A DNA stretch of 64,000 nt from Candidatus Contendibacter sp. (GCA_029624675.1 JARSSP010000028.1:1-64000), one strand, 5' to 3'; counted from the first letter of the stretch, positions 46,962-56,600 are shown. The notes: generated by a model not told the origin, from the letters alone. Program-made: numbers and translations.

Positions 46962-48164
46962 ATGCGGGACATGGACCTCGACCACCCGCTCCAATCCAGC
47001 CGGCGCCGGCTGCGCGTCGGCATCGTCACCGAAACCTATCCGCCGGAGATCAACGGCGTCGCCCTCACCATCGCCCGCTGGATCGAGGGTTTGCGGCAGC
47101 GCGATCACGCCGTGCAACTCGTCCGCGTGCGTCAGGGGGAGGGCGATCATCCCCAATCGACCGGAACGTTGGACATTCTCCCGTTACCCGGTTTCCGCAT
47201 CCCCGGTTATCCCCAACTGCAAGGCGGCTGGCCGGCGGTTCGATCCCTGTTGACCCATTGGCGGCGGGATCGTCCCGACTTGGTCCACATCGTCACCGAG
47301 GGGCCGCTGGGCCATTCCGCCCTGCGGGCGGCGCGGCGGCTTGGCATCCCCATCTCGACCAGCTTCCACACCAATTTCCACGGCTACAGCCGCCATTACC
47401 ACCTCGGCTGGCTAGCGACGCCGATCGTGGCCTATTTACGCCATTTCCATAATCAGGGCGCGCAAACCCTGGTTCCCACGGTGGAACTGGCGGAACAGCT
47501 ACGGTCTCTCGGCTTTCTCCGCACCCAGGTTCTGGCGCGGGGGGTGGATACCCGGCTGTTTTCGCCCCAGCGCCGCGATCTGGCGCTGCGGGAAACATGG
47601 GGCGCGGTCCCGGAAGCGCCGGTGGCCCTGTACGTCGGCCGACTGGCGGCGGAAAAGAATCTCGACCTGGCGATCACCGCCTTTCGGGCTATCCGTCGGA
47701 CCCGGCCCGCCGCCCGGCTGGTGCTGGTCGGCGATGGCCCACTGGCCGCTCGCCTGCGCGCCCGCCATCCCGAATTCGTGTATTGCGGGATGAAGCGGGG
47801 CGAGGAATTGGCGGCGCATTACGCTTCGGCCGACCTGTTTCTGTTTCCCAGCCTGACCGAGACCTTCGGCAACGTGATCCTGGAAGCGCTGGCTAGCGGT
47901 CTGGCGGTGGCGGCGTTCGACTACGCCGCGGCTCGCGCCCAGGTGGAGCCGGGGCGCAACGGTCTGCTGGCGCCGTTTGGCGACGCCGGCGCCTTCGTGG
48001 CCGCCGCCACCGCGCTGGCGCGGGATTCCGGCGCGCTGCGGCGCATGGGCCAAATTGCCCGCCAGGCCATGTTGCGATTGGACAGCGAACGGATTTATGA
48101 CCGGCTGGAAACGCTGTTCCTGAACGCCATCACGGGAGAAGCTCCATGCGCGAACCCCTGCTGA
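46962..48164 (+). CDS. GT4-family glycosyltransferase, likely lipid glycosyltransferase
   Basis: This 400-aa GT-B glycosyltransferase has an N-terminal acceptor domain VGIVTETYPPEINGVALTIARW, ISTSFHTNFHGYSRHY, and a C-terminal donor domain with ALYVGRLAAEKNLDLAI and SLTETFGNVILEALASGL (the Glu-x7-Glu nucleotide-sugar motif). These features are shared with SqdX/MgtA-type enzymes that glycosylate diacylglycerol. The ATG at 46962 is chosen over an upstream frame that is non-family. It overlaps the PAP2 gene by 19 bases. The exact sugar is unknown. Confidence 0.82.
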   Translation: MRDMDLDHPLQSSRRRLRVGIVTETYPPEINGVALTIARWIEGLRQRDHAVQLVRVRQGEGDHPQSTGTLDILPLPGFRIPGYPQLQGGWPAVRSLLTHWRRDRPDLVHIVTEGPLGHSALRAARRLGIPISTSFHTNFHGYSRHYHLGWLATPIVAYLRHFHNQGAQTLVPTVELAEQLRSLGFLRTQVLARGVDTRLFSPQRRDLALRETWGAVPEAPVALYVGRLAAEKNLDLAITAFRAIRRTRPAARLVLVGDGPLAARLRARHPEFVYCGMKRGEELAAHYASADLFLFPSLTETFGNVILEALASGLAVAAFDYAAARAQVEPGRNGLLAPFGDAGAFVAAATALARDSGALRRMGQIARQAMLRLDSERIYDRLETLFLNAITGEAPCANPC

Positions 48165-48727
48165 ACGACGTGATCGAGCAATCTCAACCCGCGTCGGCGC
48201 GCTGGTCGCGCCTGACCGACCGAGAGCTGGCCTGGTGCCTGCGGTTTCAACAGATCGTTCGTCACCGCTGGGTGGTGCGGCTGTTCGCGGTGGTCAGTCG
48301 ACTGGGCGATGGCATGTTCTGGTACGCGCTGATGGCCGCGTTGCTGCTGATCCAGGGCGTGGCGGCGGTTCCCGTGGTCGGTCGGATGCTACTGGCGGGC
48401 GCGGTCTGCCTGGTTCTGTACAAGTGGCTGAAGGCCAAGACCACCCGCCCCCGGCCCTGCGCTCGATACGACCGAATCCAGTCTCGCGTGGCGCCGCTGG
48501 ACGAATACAGTTTCCCGTCCGGCCATACCCTGCACGCCGTGTCGTTCACCCTGATCGCCGTGTATCACTATCCGTCACTGGCCTGGTTGCTGCTGCCGTT
48601 CGCGGTGCTGGTAGCCTTGTCGCGGGTCATTCTCGGCCTTCATTACCCCAGCGACGTGCTGGCGGGCGCCCTGCTGGGGGCTGGTCTGGCGCTGCTGGCG
48701 TTGCAAGCGCCGTTCATCCAGGTTTAA
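48146..48727 (+). CDS. PAP2-family membrane phosphatase
   Basis: This 193-aa membrane phosphatase has the three PAP2 motifs: KAKTTRPRP (motif 1), the PSGHT loop at YSFPSGHTLHAVSF (motif 2, catalytic His), and SRVILGLHYPSDVLAG (motif 3, nucleophilic His). About five transmembrane helices flank them. It probably dephosphorylates phosphatidic acid to diacylglycerol or a polyprenyl phosphate. It overlaps the glycosyltransferase by 19 bases, so it is co-expressed and could supply that enzyme's lipid acceptor. Confidence 0.88.
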   Translation: MREPLLNDVIEQSQPASARWSRLTDRELAWCLRFQQIVRHRWVVRLFAVVSRLGDGMFWYALMAALLLIQGVAAVPVVGRMLLAGAVCLVLYKWLKAKTTRPRPCARYDRIQSRVAPLDEYSFPSGHTLHAVSFTLIAVYHYPSLAWLLLPFAVLVALSRVILGLHYPSDVLAGALLGAGLALLALQAPFIQV

Positions 48728-48805
48728 CCGCTCGGTCAAGGCGCTGCAATACAGGGTTTCTACTCTGGGCGACATTGTTCGCTGTCACCGCCCGTGGAGG
48801 CTGCC

Positions 48806-49600
48806 TTGAGTACCGAATCGCTCATCTCTTCCAGCATCGCCCGTCCTCGCCAGATCCCCATGACCCCGCCGGCCGCCGCGCCGCGCGCCCTGGACGTGGC
48901 CCTGACCCGGTCCCGCGAGGAGATTCAGGCGGCGCAGCGCTTGCGCTACGCCATCTTTGCCGAGGAGATGGGGGCGAGGCTGCACAATCGCATTCCCGGC
49001 CTCGACCATGATCGTTTCGACGCCTACTGCCAGCATCTGATCGTGCGCGACGGTCTGGGGCAGGTTATTGGCTGTACCCGCATTCTCACCGACGAAGCGG
49101 CGCGCCGCGCTGGCGGCTTCTACTCGCAGACCGAGTTTGATCTCGCGCCAGTGCTGGCGCTGGCGGGACGGTTCATGGAAATCGGCCGCACCTGCGTGCA
49201 TCCCGATCATCGCAACGGCGCGACCATCGGCGCTCTGTGGTCTGGCCTGGCGGCGTTCATCGCGGAGCAGCGTATGGACTATCTGATCGGTTGCGCCAGT
49301 ATTCCGCTGGGCGCGGACGACAACGAAGCACGGGCGCTCTACGCCGAATTGGCGCAGCGTCACTTGGTTCCCGAACCGCTGCGGGTGAAGCCGCACTTGC
49401 CCCTGCCGCGCCGCGATGGTGTCGCTCGCAGCCAGTACACCGTGCCGCCGTTGCTCAAAGCCTACTTGCGGCTGGGCGCGCAAATCGGCGGCGAGCCGTG
49501 CCTGGATCCGGATTTCAAGGTCGCCGACGTGTTCATCCTGCTGTCTACCCGGCGGATCGAACGCCGCTACGCCCGGCATTTTCTGGATCGGGATCAATGA
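48806..49600 (+). CDS. olsB: Ornithine-acyl-ACP N-acyltransferase OlsB
   Basis: This 264-aa GNAT-fold acyltransferase of the OlsB group forms lyso-ornithine lipid by N-acylating ornithine. Residues AQRLRYAIFAEEMGARL, DRFDAYCQHLIVRD and FMEIGRTCVHPDHRNG are family features. The start is taken as TTG at 48806 because a full GGAGG sits 5 bases before it; a GTG 12 bases upstream overlaps that site. Its stop overlaps the olsA ATG by 4 bases, giving the classical olsB-olsA pair. Confidence 0.82.
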   Translation: MSTESLISSSIARPRQIPMTPPAAAPRALDVALTRSREEIQAAQRLRYAIFAEEMGARLHNRIPGLDHDRFDAYCQHLIVRDGLGQVIGCTRILTDEAARRAGGFYSQTEFDLAPVLALAGRFMEIGRTCVHPDHRNGATIGALWSGLAAFIAEQRMDYLIGCASIPLGADDNEARALYAELAQRHLVPEPLRVKPHLPLPRRDGVARSQYTVPPLLKAYLRLGAQIGGEPCLDPDFKVADVFILLSTRRIERRYARHFLDRDQ

Positions 49601-50394
49601 GCGATCCTTGGCGAAACCGGCTGGCCCGCGCCGTTCGGCGCGGCGCGCGATTGCCGTTGTTGACGCTGCATATCCTGCTCGGAATTCTGATCGCCGCCGC
49701 CTTGGGGCCGGGCCAGCGGCGGCGCTATGTCTCCACCCGCCCGCTGACGTGGTGGAGCCGGGGGCTGTGCCGAATTCTCGGGGTGCGGTTGCGGTCGGGC
49801 GGGACGCCTCACGCCGGCGCGGCCCTGTTCGTGGCCAACCATATCTCCTGGCTGGATATTTTCTGCATCGCCGCCGTCTGTCCCACCCACTTCCTGGCCA
49901 AGCGGGAGGTGGCCGGCTGGCCGTTGTTCGGCTGGCTGTGCCGGCGGGCGGGCACCGCCTTCATTCGGCGCGGCGGCGACAATGGCGCGGGCGAGGCGAC
50001 GGAGCAACTGGTCTGGCGGCTGCGGCAGGGCGAGCGGGTGCTGGTGTTCCCGGAAGGGACTTCCACCACCGGCGAGACGGTCCGGCGGTTTTATCCCCGT
50101 TTGTTCCAGGCGGCGATCCTGGCCCGCTGTCCGGTGCAGGCCATCGCCCTGCGTTATCCCCATGCCGGGGGCGTCAACCCGGTCGCGCCTTTCGTCGGTG
50201 ACGATGAACTCTTGCCGCATTTATGGCGGTTACTGGGCGAACCGGGTTTTGTGGCGGAATTGCAATTCGGCGCGGTTCACTCGCCGCCGCATCCTTCCCG
50301 CAATGCGCTAGCGCAACGGACCCAGGCGGAAATTGGCGACTGGCTTCTGGGACGGGACTCAGTTTCACCGGAACATCGCGCCGTCGTCGGCTGA
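49597..50394 (+). CDS. olsA: Lyso-ornithine-lipid O-acyltransferase OlsA (PlsC-like)
   Basis: This 265-aa membrane-associated acyltransferase has the acyl-acceptor motif HisX4Asp in VANHISWLDIFC, the FIRRGGD motif, and the FPEGTST motif of PlsC enzymes. An N-terminal hydrophobic stretch (LPLLTLHILLGILIAAALG) anchors it. Following OlsB, it would add the second acyl chain to make ornithine lipid; PlsC-type phosphatidic-acid synthesis is the alternative. The reading frame extends upstream, but the ATGA junction with olsB marks the real start. Confidence 0.85.
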   Translation: MSDPWRNRLARAVRRGARLPLLTLHILLGILIAAALGPGQRRRYVSTRPLTWWSRGLCRILGVRLRSGGTPHAGAALFVANHISWLDIFCIAAVCPTHFLAKREVAGWPLFGWLCRRAGTAFIRRGGDNGAGEATEQLVWRLRQGERVLVFPEGTSTTGETVRRFYPRLFQAAILARCPVQAIALRYPHAGGVNPVAPFVGDDELLPHLWRLLGEPGFVAELQFGAVHSPPHPSRNALAQRTQAEIGDWLLGRDSVSPEHRAVVG

Positions 50395-50399
50395 GCCCC

Positions 50400-50831
50400 T
50401 CACCAATACCGGCCGAAATCGGGTCCCCGCTCCGGCAGTTTGCGCGGCGAGCCCCGCTCGTCGATGGCGACGTAGACGATCACTGCCTCGGTGACCTTGT
50501 CCGACAGCAACTGGCCGTCGCGAGCGCGCTGGACGAAAACCTCGACCTTGACGGTGATCGAGGTCGAACCGACCTTCTGAATCCGGGCGAAGCAGCTCAC
50601 CAGATCGCCCACGAACACCGGCTTGTGAAACTCCATCGAGGTCACGGCGACGGTGGTCACCCGCCCGCCAGCATACTCGACTGCCACCACGCTGCCGGCC
50701 ACGTCCATCTGCGCCATGATCCAGCCGCCGAAGATGTTGCCGTTGGGGTTGGTGTGGGCCGGCATCGCCAGGATGCGGACGGTCGGCTGGCGATCGCGCG
50801 GAAAGTTATCCTGTTGTTCTATCAATGTCAT
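50400..50831 (-). CDS. yciA: Acyl-CoA thioesterase YciA
   Basis: This 143-aa hotdog-fold thioesterase has the family's PNGNIFGGWIMAQMDVAGSV segment with the catalytic Asp and the FHKPVFVGDLVSC strand. It hydrolyses short- and medium-chain acyl-CoA. Its C-terminus meets the olsA stop with a 5-base gap (convergent). It is divergent from the HDAC-like gene. Confidence 0.9.
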   Translation of the reverse strand: MTLIEQQDNFPRDRQPTVRILAMPAHTNPNGNIFGGWIMAQMDVAGSVVAVEYAGGRVTTVAVTSMEFHKPVFVGDLVSCFARIQKVGSTSITVKVEVFVQRARDGQLLSDKVTEAVIVYVAIDERGSPRKLPERGPDFGRYW

Positions 50832-50988
50832 GGCAACTCCTCCAAACAGGGCGGCGATGGAAAATCGAACGGCGGGCGATGAACCCGACCGTCGGACCCT
50901 GGCCTCGCCGCCCGTTCAACCAGCCTGGAACTGGACTATGATAATGCAATGACCAATTGATGACCCCCAGGGGGGAGGATGCAGGGCG

Positions 50989-51948
50989 ATGGCGCGAAGC
51001 AGAACGGTGGCCGTCTATGACGGTAATGAACTGGGCCGGTACGGATTCGATGACCACCCGTTCGGCGAAAATCGCATCCATGCGTTCTGGGACGAGATGC
51101 ACCGGCGCCAGTTCGATTATCAGGTTCGGGTGTTCCCGCCGGTCGTGGCCAGCGAGGATCAGCTCAGGCTGTTCCATACTGATCGCTACGTGGAAAAGGT
51201 CAAAAGTTTCTCCAAGGTGGGCAGCGGCTTGCTCGATTATGGCGATACCCCGGCCTACCAGGGCGTGTTCGAAGACGCCTCGTTCGTGGTCGGCACCGTG
51301 GTGGACGCCACCCGCAGGGTGATGAATAACGAGGCCCGACGCGTTTTTGTCCCCATCGCTGGCCTGCACCACAGCATGCCCGACACCGCTGCCGGGTTCT
51401 GCGTGTTCAACGACGTCGGCGTGGCCATCCGGATCTTGCAGCGGGACTACGGCTTGGAGCGGATCGCCTACGTCGACATCGACGCCCACCACGGCGACGG
51501 CGTGTATTACCCGTTCGAAGCCGACCCCACCGTCATTTTCGCCGACATTCACGAGGATGGCCGCTACAACTTCCCCCAAAGCGGCTTCCCGCACGAGGTG
51601 GGCAAGGGACCGGCCAAGGGCCGCAAGCTCAATATCCCGCTGCTGCCGCTGTCCGCCGACGACGATTTCATGATGATGTGGGACAAGGTTGAGGGCTTCC
51701 TGCGCCAGTGGGAACCACAATTCATCTTCATGAACTGCGGCGCCGACGGCCTGAGCGGCGACCCCCTGGCCCATTTGCACTATTCGTTCCGCGCCCACGG
51801 ACGCGCCGCGCGTGGACTATGCCAGATCGCCGAGGAATTCGCCGAGGGTCGGATCGTCGGCGTGGGTGGTGGAGGCTACGATCTGCGTAACATCGGCAAG
51901 GCCTGGGTTGCCGTGGTCGATGCCTTTTTGGAAACCCCGATGCGCTGA
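50989..51948 (+). CDS. Histone-deacetylase-family (AcuC/ArgE-like) deacetylase
   Basis: This 319-aa class II/AcuC-type amidohydrolase has the zinc and charge-relay residues: YVDIDAHHGDGV (Asp-His-His), AGLHHSMPD (His-His), and VGVGGGGYDLRN (Tyr near the C-terminus). Bacterial members remove acyl groups from polyamines, acetyl-lysines or acetoin-related compounds. It has no signal peptide. The divergent thioesterase suggests acyl-group metabolism, though only loosely. Confidence 0.88.
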   Translation: MARSRTVAVYDGNELGRYGFDDHPFGENRIHAFWDEMHRRQFDYQVRVFPPVVASEDQLRLFHTDRYVEKVKSFSKVGSGLLDYGDTPAYQGVFEDASFVVGTVVDATRRVMNNEARRVFVPIAGLHHSMPDTAAGFCVFNDVGVAIRILQRDYGLERIAYVDIDAHHGDGVYYPFEADPTVIFADIHEDGRYNFPQSGFPHEVGKGPAKGRKLNIPLLPLSADDDFMMMWDKVEGFLRQWEPQFIFMNCGADGLSGDPLAHLHYSFRAHGRAARGLCQIAEEFAEGRIVGVGGGGYDLRNIGKAWVAVVDAFLETPMR

Positions 51949-51951
51949 AGC

Positions 51952-52226
51952 TTATCGGGATTCAGACGCTACTCCCGCGGGCCGCGCGGCGGCTTGGGCC
52001 AAAAAGCCGCTCCAGGACAGGCGATGCGCGGCGGCGTAGTGGTCGATGCGCGCCACCAGCGGCGTCGGTCGCGGTACGTTGAGCCGGGCGCGGCGCGAGC
52101 CGACCCGTTCCAAACGCCGCCCGCATAGGCTGGATCGCGCGCCAACACCTCTAGCGGCGTGAGCGGTGGCATGTCGTCCGTCTCGCCCTCGAAATAAACT
52201 TCGATGGCCTCTTGGATCAAGTGATG
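51952..52226 (-). pseudogene. HicB-family antitoxin remnant with frameshift
   Basis: On the minus strand, EAIEVYFEGETDDMPPLTPLEVL is followed by DPAYAGG in one frame, and LERVGSRRARLNV to ARIDHYAAAHRLSWSGFLAQAA in another, ending at TAA (51952-51954). Together they match the C-terminal two-thirds of a full-length HicB with its DNA-binding tail. Joining them requires one extra base near 52111-52115. The N-terminal part is also missing and no HicA partner is seen. It is a decayed toxin-antitoxin component. Confidence 0.7.
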
Positions 52227-52295
52227 GGAACCCTCTTTACCATAAGGGGGAACGCTTGATGGATCATTCGCATTTTAGGACTACCGCGCCTGGAA

Positions 52296-53651
52296 CTACT
52301 CCCCCGCCACCGTCATCCGCTCCAGCAGCAGCGAGCCGCAGCGGATGCCGCCGCGCGCATCCACGTCGTTGCCGACCGCCACGATGCTCTTGAACATCGT
52401 GTTCAGATTACCGGCGATGGTGATTTCGTGGACGGGAAACTGGATTTCACCCTTCTCCACCCAGAAACCGGCCGCTCCGCGCGAGTAGTCGCCCGTCACT
52501 CCATTCACGCCATGGCCGAGCAACTCGGTCACCCACAGTCCGGTATCCAGTTGCCGCAACAATTCCGCGTGACCGAGCGGGCCGGGTTCGACGATCAGAT
52601 TGTGGGCGCCGCCGGCGTTGCCGGTCGTCTTCATGCCCAAGCGACGAGCCGAGTAGCTGTCCAGCACGTAGCCTTGCAACACGCCGTCGCTGACCACATC
52701 GCGGTCGGCGGTCGCCACGCCTTCGCTGTCGAAGGGGGCGCTGCCCAATGCCTTGCGCAGATGTGGTCGTTCGCGAATGGTCACGAACGCGGGGAACACC
52801 GGCGTCCCCAGCCGATCCAGCAGGAACGAAGCCTTCCGATACAGCGCGCCACCCCGAATAGCGGCGATGCCATGGCCGATCAGACCCCGCGCCAGTTCCG
52901 GCGCGAACAGCACCGGTGTTTGTCGAGTTCCAAGCCGGCGGCTGCCCAGGCGGCGGAGCGCCCGCTCCGCCGCTTTCCGGCCGACTGCGGCCGGCGGTTC
53001 CAGCTCGTCGCGATCCCGCGCCGCCGAGTACCAGTGATTGCGTTGCATCCCGCTTTCGTCCTGGGCGATCACCGAACAACTGATGGAATGCCGGGTCGTG
53101 GGATAGCCGCCGCAAAAACCGTGCGAGTTGCCGTAGACCATCAGCCCGGCATGGGTGGTGACGCTGCCACCCTCCGAGTTGCGGATGCGTGGGTCCAGCG
53201 TCAACGCCGCTGCTTCGCACTCACGGGCCCGTTCGATGGCTTCCTCGGCGGTCAGCGGCCAGGGATGATAGAGATCGAGATCGGGAATTTCCCGCGCCAG
53301 TCGGTCGGGATCGGCCAGGCCGGCGCAGGGATCGGCGGCGGTGTGGCGGGCGATGGCGCAGGCGCTTCGGACGGTGTCGCGAATCGCTTCCGGTCGCCAG
53401 TCGGCGGTGCTGGCCGCGCCCTGACTCTGCCCAAAATAGACCGTGACGCCGAGACCCCGCTGCCGATGATGCTCCAGGGTCTCGACCTCGCCCATGCGGA
53501 CGGTGACGGACAAGGCGCTGCTGAAACTGACCGCCGCCTCGGCGGCGCTGGCGCCCTGAACGCGCGCCTCGGCCAGAAGGTCGGCGACCAGGGTTTCCAG
53601 GTGTTCCCGCGCCGGCAAGGACGCGGCGGTGTGGACGATGGCTTCGGACAT
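52296..53651 (-). CDS. pmbA: Metalloprotease subunit PmbA (TldE)
   Basis: This 451-aa protein pairs with TldD in a heterodimeric metalloprotease that trims peptides such as microcin precursors and degrades unfolded substrates; PmbA carries no metal. The family's SFSSALSVTVRMGEVETLEHHRQRGLGVTVY opening, RDVVSDGVLQGY and the C-terminal TGNAGGAHNLIVEPG/GVNGVTGDYSRGAAGFWVEKG are present. TldD lies 4 kb away on the same strand, separated by a sensor and a binding protein. Confidence 0.95.
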   Translation of the reverse strand: MSEAIVHTAASLPAREHLETLVADLLAEARVQGASAAEAAVSFSSALSVTVRMGEVETLEHHRQRGLGVTVYFGQSQGAASTADWRPEAIRDTVRSACAIARHTAADPCAGLADPDRLAREIPDLDLYHPWPLTAEEAIERARECEAAALTLDPRIRNSEGGSVTTHAGLMVYGNSHGFCGGYPTTRHSISCSVIAQDESGMQRNHWYSAARDRDELEPPAAVGRKAAERALRRLGSRRLGTRQTPVLFAPELARGLIGHGIAAIRGGALYRKASFLLDRLGTPVFPAFVTIRERPHLRKALGSAPFDSEGVATADRDVVSDGVLQGYVLDSYSARRLGMKTTGNAGGAHNLIVEPGPLGHAELLRQLDTGLWVTELLGHGVNGVTGDYSRGAAGFWVEKGEIQFPVHEITIAGNLNTMFKSIVAVGNDVDARGGIRCGSLLLERMTVAGE

Positions 53652-53740
53652 GGCCGGTTTTCAAGTATCGGATAGTGAAAGATTCAGGAAACCGCAGTCA
53701 GCAATCGCGAGCAAGTTCCTGGAAGTTACACAGTTGGAGG

Positions 53741-56587
53741 TCATGTGACTGAAGCACCCTCCAGCATGGCATCGACCGCCGAAGGAGCAAGCGGCCGGCA
53801 CAGATGATAACCTTGGCCATACTGGCAACCGTGCGCGATGAGATAGGTGAGTTGTTCTTCGGTTTCAATGCCTTCCGCGATGACTTTGATCCGCATTTCC
53901 CGCGCCAGGGCGATGAGTACCTTGATCAAGCCGGCACGTCCTTCGCCCGCGCCTATCTTAGCGACGAACGAGCGGTCGATCTTGATCGCATCCACCCGGA
54001 AGCTATCGAGATAGCTGAGCGAGGAATAGCCAGTCCCGAAATCGTCCATGTGGATTTCAAACCCGAGCATCTCCAATTGCCTCAGCATCACGGCGGCATC
54101 CTGGGTATCCTGGATCAGCGCGGTTTCGGTCACTTCCGCCGCCAGCGCCGCCGCCGGGATGCCGTTGGCGGTTAGTATCGCCATTGCGCGCTGCACGAAA
54201 CTGGCGTCCCGAAACTGCCTGGCTGACAGGTTGACGCTGATTTTAAGCGGCGCGGCGCTGGAATAGCGGTGTCGCCAGTCCGCGAACTGGCGACATGCCT
54301 CCTCCAGCACCCAAATGCCGAGCGGCACGATCAGTCCGATATCCTCAAGCACCTGCATGAACTCACCCGGCGCGAGCAGGCCGCGCTCCGGGTGCTGCCA
54401 GCGCAGCAACGCTTCAAAACCATGCAGTTGCCGCGACTCCAAGGCCATGATCGGCTGATACCACAACCGAAATTCCCCAAGCTCGAAAGCGCATTTAAGT
54501 TCGGTTTCCAAAGCCAGCCGGTGCATGATCTGATCGCGCATGACGATATCGAACAACTCGTAGCGGGCCTTGCCCAGCGCCTTGGCGCGGTACATCGCGA
54601 TATCGGCGTCCCGCAGGAGTTGTTCCGGTGTTTCATAGGCCAACGACCCCACGGCAATGCCAATACTGGCCGAGACAGTCACCGCGATCTGTTCCTTGAG
54701 CGCGAACGGCGACGCCAGGGCGCGTAGGAGACGGTCAGCGGTATCGGTCATGTCATGCACGTCAGTCATGTCTTCGAGCAGCAGCACAAATTCGTCGCCG
54801 CCCAGTCGAGCCAGGACATCGGTGGCGCGGATGACGGAACGCAGGCGTCGAGTCACCTCAACCAGCAGTGCATCGCCCGCGCTGTGGCCCTGGGTGTCAT
54901 TGATGAATTTGAAATGATCCAGGTCCAGAAACAGGACGGCGTAACCGTGGTCCGGATGGCGCTTGTGGCGTTCGATGGCGCGATGCACATAATCCAGGAA
55001 AGCGACGCGATTCGGCAATTCGGTCAGCGTATCGTGCAAGGCATGGTGACGGAGTTGTTCCTCGCCGCGCTTGCGGCTATCGATGTCGGCGTTTGAGCCA
55101 GCCATGCGATATGGCTGGCCAGTGGGATCGCGCACCGCCAAACCGCGACCGAGCACCCACAAGTAACGATCATCCTTGCGCCGCAGGCGGTGTTCGCACT
55201 CGAAATAGGGCGCCTCGCCCGTCAGATGGGCGGTAAGCGCCGCGTTGAAGCGATCGCGATCCTCGGCGTGGATGCGGGAAAGCCATTCGGTGGGATCCGC
55301 GCTCAACTCGTGCTCGGCATAACCTAGCATGTCCTTGAAACGCGCCGACAAATACAGTTGTTGATGCCGCAGATCCCAGTCCCATAACCCGTCGTTGGCT
55401 CCCCGCACGGCCAAGCTGTAGCGCATCTCGCTGTCTCGCAGCGCCTGTTCCGACGCCTGCCGCGCCGCCAGATTGTCCATGAACGCATTGAACCAGCGGG
55501 TCAGTTCGCCGATTTCGTCACGGCCGGGCACCACGAGCCGAGCCCGCGGGTCCAGACTGTTGGTTTGCAGTTGCTTGAAACTGTCGATGATCGCCCGGAT
55601 CGGTTGCACGACCCGCCGCGAATACAACAGGGCCGCCAGCCCGACCATGCCGAAGCACGCGCTTAGAATCAGAGCGGTGTTGCGCTGGATCTGGACAGCC
55701 TTGGCGGCGAGGGTGCGATTAGGGATGATGCTTTCCAGGTACCAGCCGTTGCGCGGTACAACGACATGGCTGATCGTATGCGGCTGGCCCGCGATGACGG
55801 CGGTCAAGCTCATTTCGGGCTCGGCGTTGACATGCCAGGGCGTGGCATCGATGCGGCTGCCGATCAGAGCCCGATCAGGATGGTAGATGAGCCGACCCCG
55901 TTGATCGACGACGCGGATATAGGCGTCCTCGCCCAGGTCGGTGCGATGAAACCGGTCATACAGTTCATCGACGCTGTAATTGGCGAGCAACAGCGCCAGC
56001 GGTTCCTGGGTCAGCGTTTCGCGATTCACGCGCCGCAGGACCTTGGCGGCGGTCATCACCTGTTCGTGGGTCGAGTTGACGTTGACGTTGCGCTCCACCC
56101 CGGCCCATAACACTAGCCGATCACTGTCGAGCGCGGACCGTAACATTTGCCGCATCGCCGTGGTATCCACTTGGCCCACATCCAGCGTGTCGCCCACGTG
56201 GTAGTGATCGCCGTCCAGCGTAAAGAGGTCGATGGAAATCAAACCTTTCAGATTCAAATAGTTGTTGAGGATATAGCCGATGCGCGCCTGGGTCGCGAGG
56301 CGGGTGTAAACATCGGTTCGGGGGCGAGGGTCACCCAGCGCCTGCAAGATGGTTTCCACCCCGGCGATGTTGGCGAGCAGGGCTTCGACCTGATCGAGCT
56401 GCAGCTCCAGGTAATCCCGCTGGTTGCGCAACAGATGCAAGGTGTAACGCTGGGCCTCGGCTTGCAGAATGTTGCGGGAGATATGGTAGGAGGTGATGCC
56501 GAGAACCAGCAGCGGAATGACGCTCAGAAACATCAGGTACGCGATGAACTTGATCGCGATGTTGCGATGGAGAGGAAACAGCGACAT
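53741..56587 (-). CDS. dCache-HAMP-PAS-GGDEF-EAL c-di-GMP sensor enzyme
   Basis: This 948-aa inner-membrane protein has a first helix (residues about 12-30), a large periplasmic dCache-type sensor (about 35-300), a second helix (about 308-326), HAMP (330-385), PAS/PAC (about 395-510), GGDEF with intact RLGGDEF (near residue 595-599) and EAL with intact motif (FEALLRWQHPE near 724). Both cyclase and phosphodiesterase sites look functional. The sugar-binding lipoprotein gene is 13 bases upstream on the same strand. Confidence 0.9.
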   Translation of the reverse strand: MSLFPLHRNIAIKFIAYLMFLSVIPLLVLGITSYHISRNILQAEAQRYTLHLLRNQRDYLELQLDQVEALLANIAGVETILQALGDPRPRTDVYTRLATQARIGYILNNYLNLKGLISIDLFTLDGDHYHVGDTLDVGQVDTTAMRQMLRSALDSDRLVLWAGVERNVNVNSTHEQVMTAAKVLRRVNRETLTQEPLALLLANYSVDELYDRFHRTDLGEDAYIRVVDQRGRLIYHPDRALIGSRIDATPWHVNAEPEMSLTAVIAGQPHTISHVVVPRNGWYLESIIPNRTLAAKAVQIQRNTALILSACFGMVGLAALLYSRRVVQPIRAIIDSFKQLQTNSLDPRARLVVPGRDEIGELTRWFNAFMDNLAARQASEQALRDSEMRYSLAVRGANDGLWDWDLRHQQLYLSARFKDMLGYAEHELSADPTEWLSRIHAEDRDRFNAALTAHLTGEAPYFECEHRLRRKDDRYLWVLGRGLAVRDPTGQPYRMAGSNADIDSRKRGEEQLRHHALHDTLTELPNRVAFLDYVHRAIERHKRHPDHGYAVLFLDLDHFKFINDTQGHSAGDALLVEVTRRLRSVIRATDVLARLGGDEFVLLLEDMTDVHDMTDTADRLLRALASPFALKEQIAVTVSASIGIAVGSLAYETPEQLLRDADIAMYRAKALGKARYELFDIVMRDQIMHRLALETELKCAFELGEFRLWYQPIMALESRQLHGFEALLRWQHPERGLLAPGEFMQVLEDIGLIVPLGIWVLEEACRQFADWRHRYSSAAPLKISVNLSARQFRDASFVQRAMAILTANGIPAAALAAEVTETALIQDTQDAAVMLRQLEMLGFEIHMDDFGTGYSSLSYLDSFRVDAIKIDRSFVAKIGAGEGRAGLIKVLIALAREMRIKVIAEGIETEEQLTYLIAHGCQYGQGYHLCRPLAPSAVDAMLEGASVT

Positions 56588-56600
56588 CGGCGCGAGGGCC

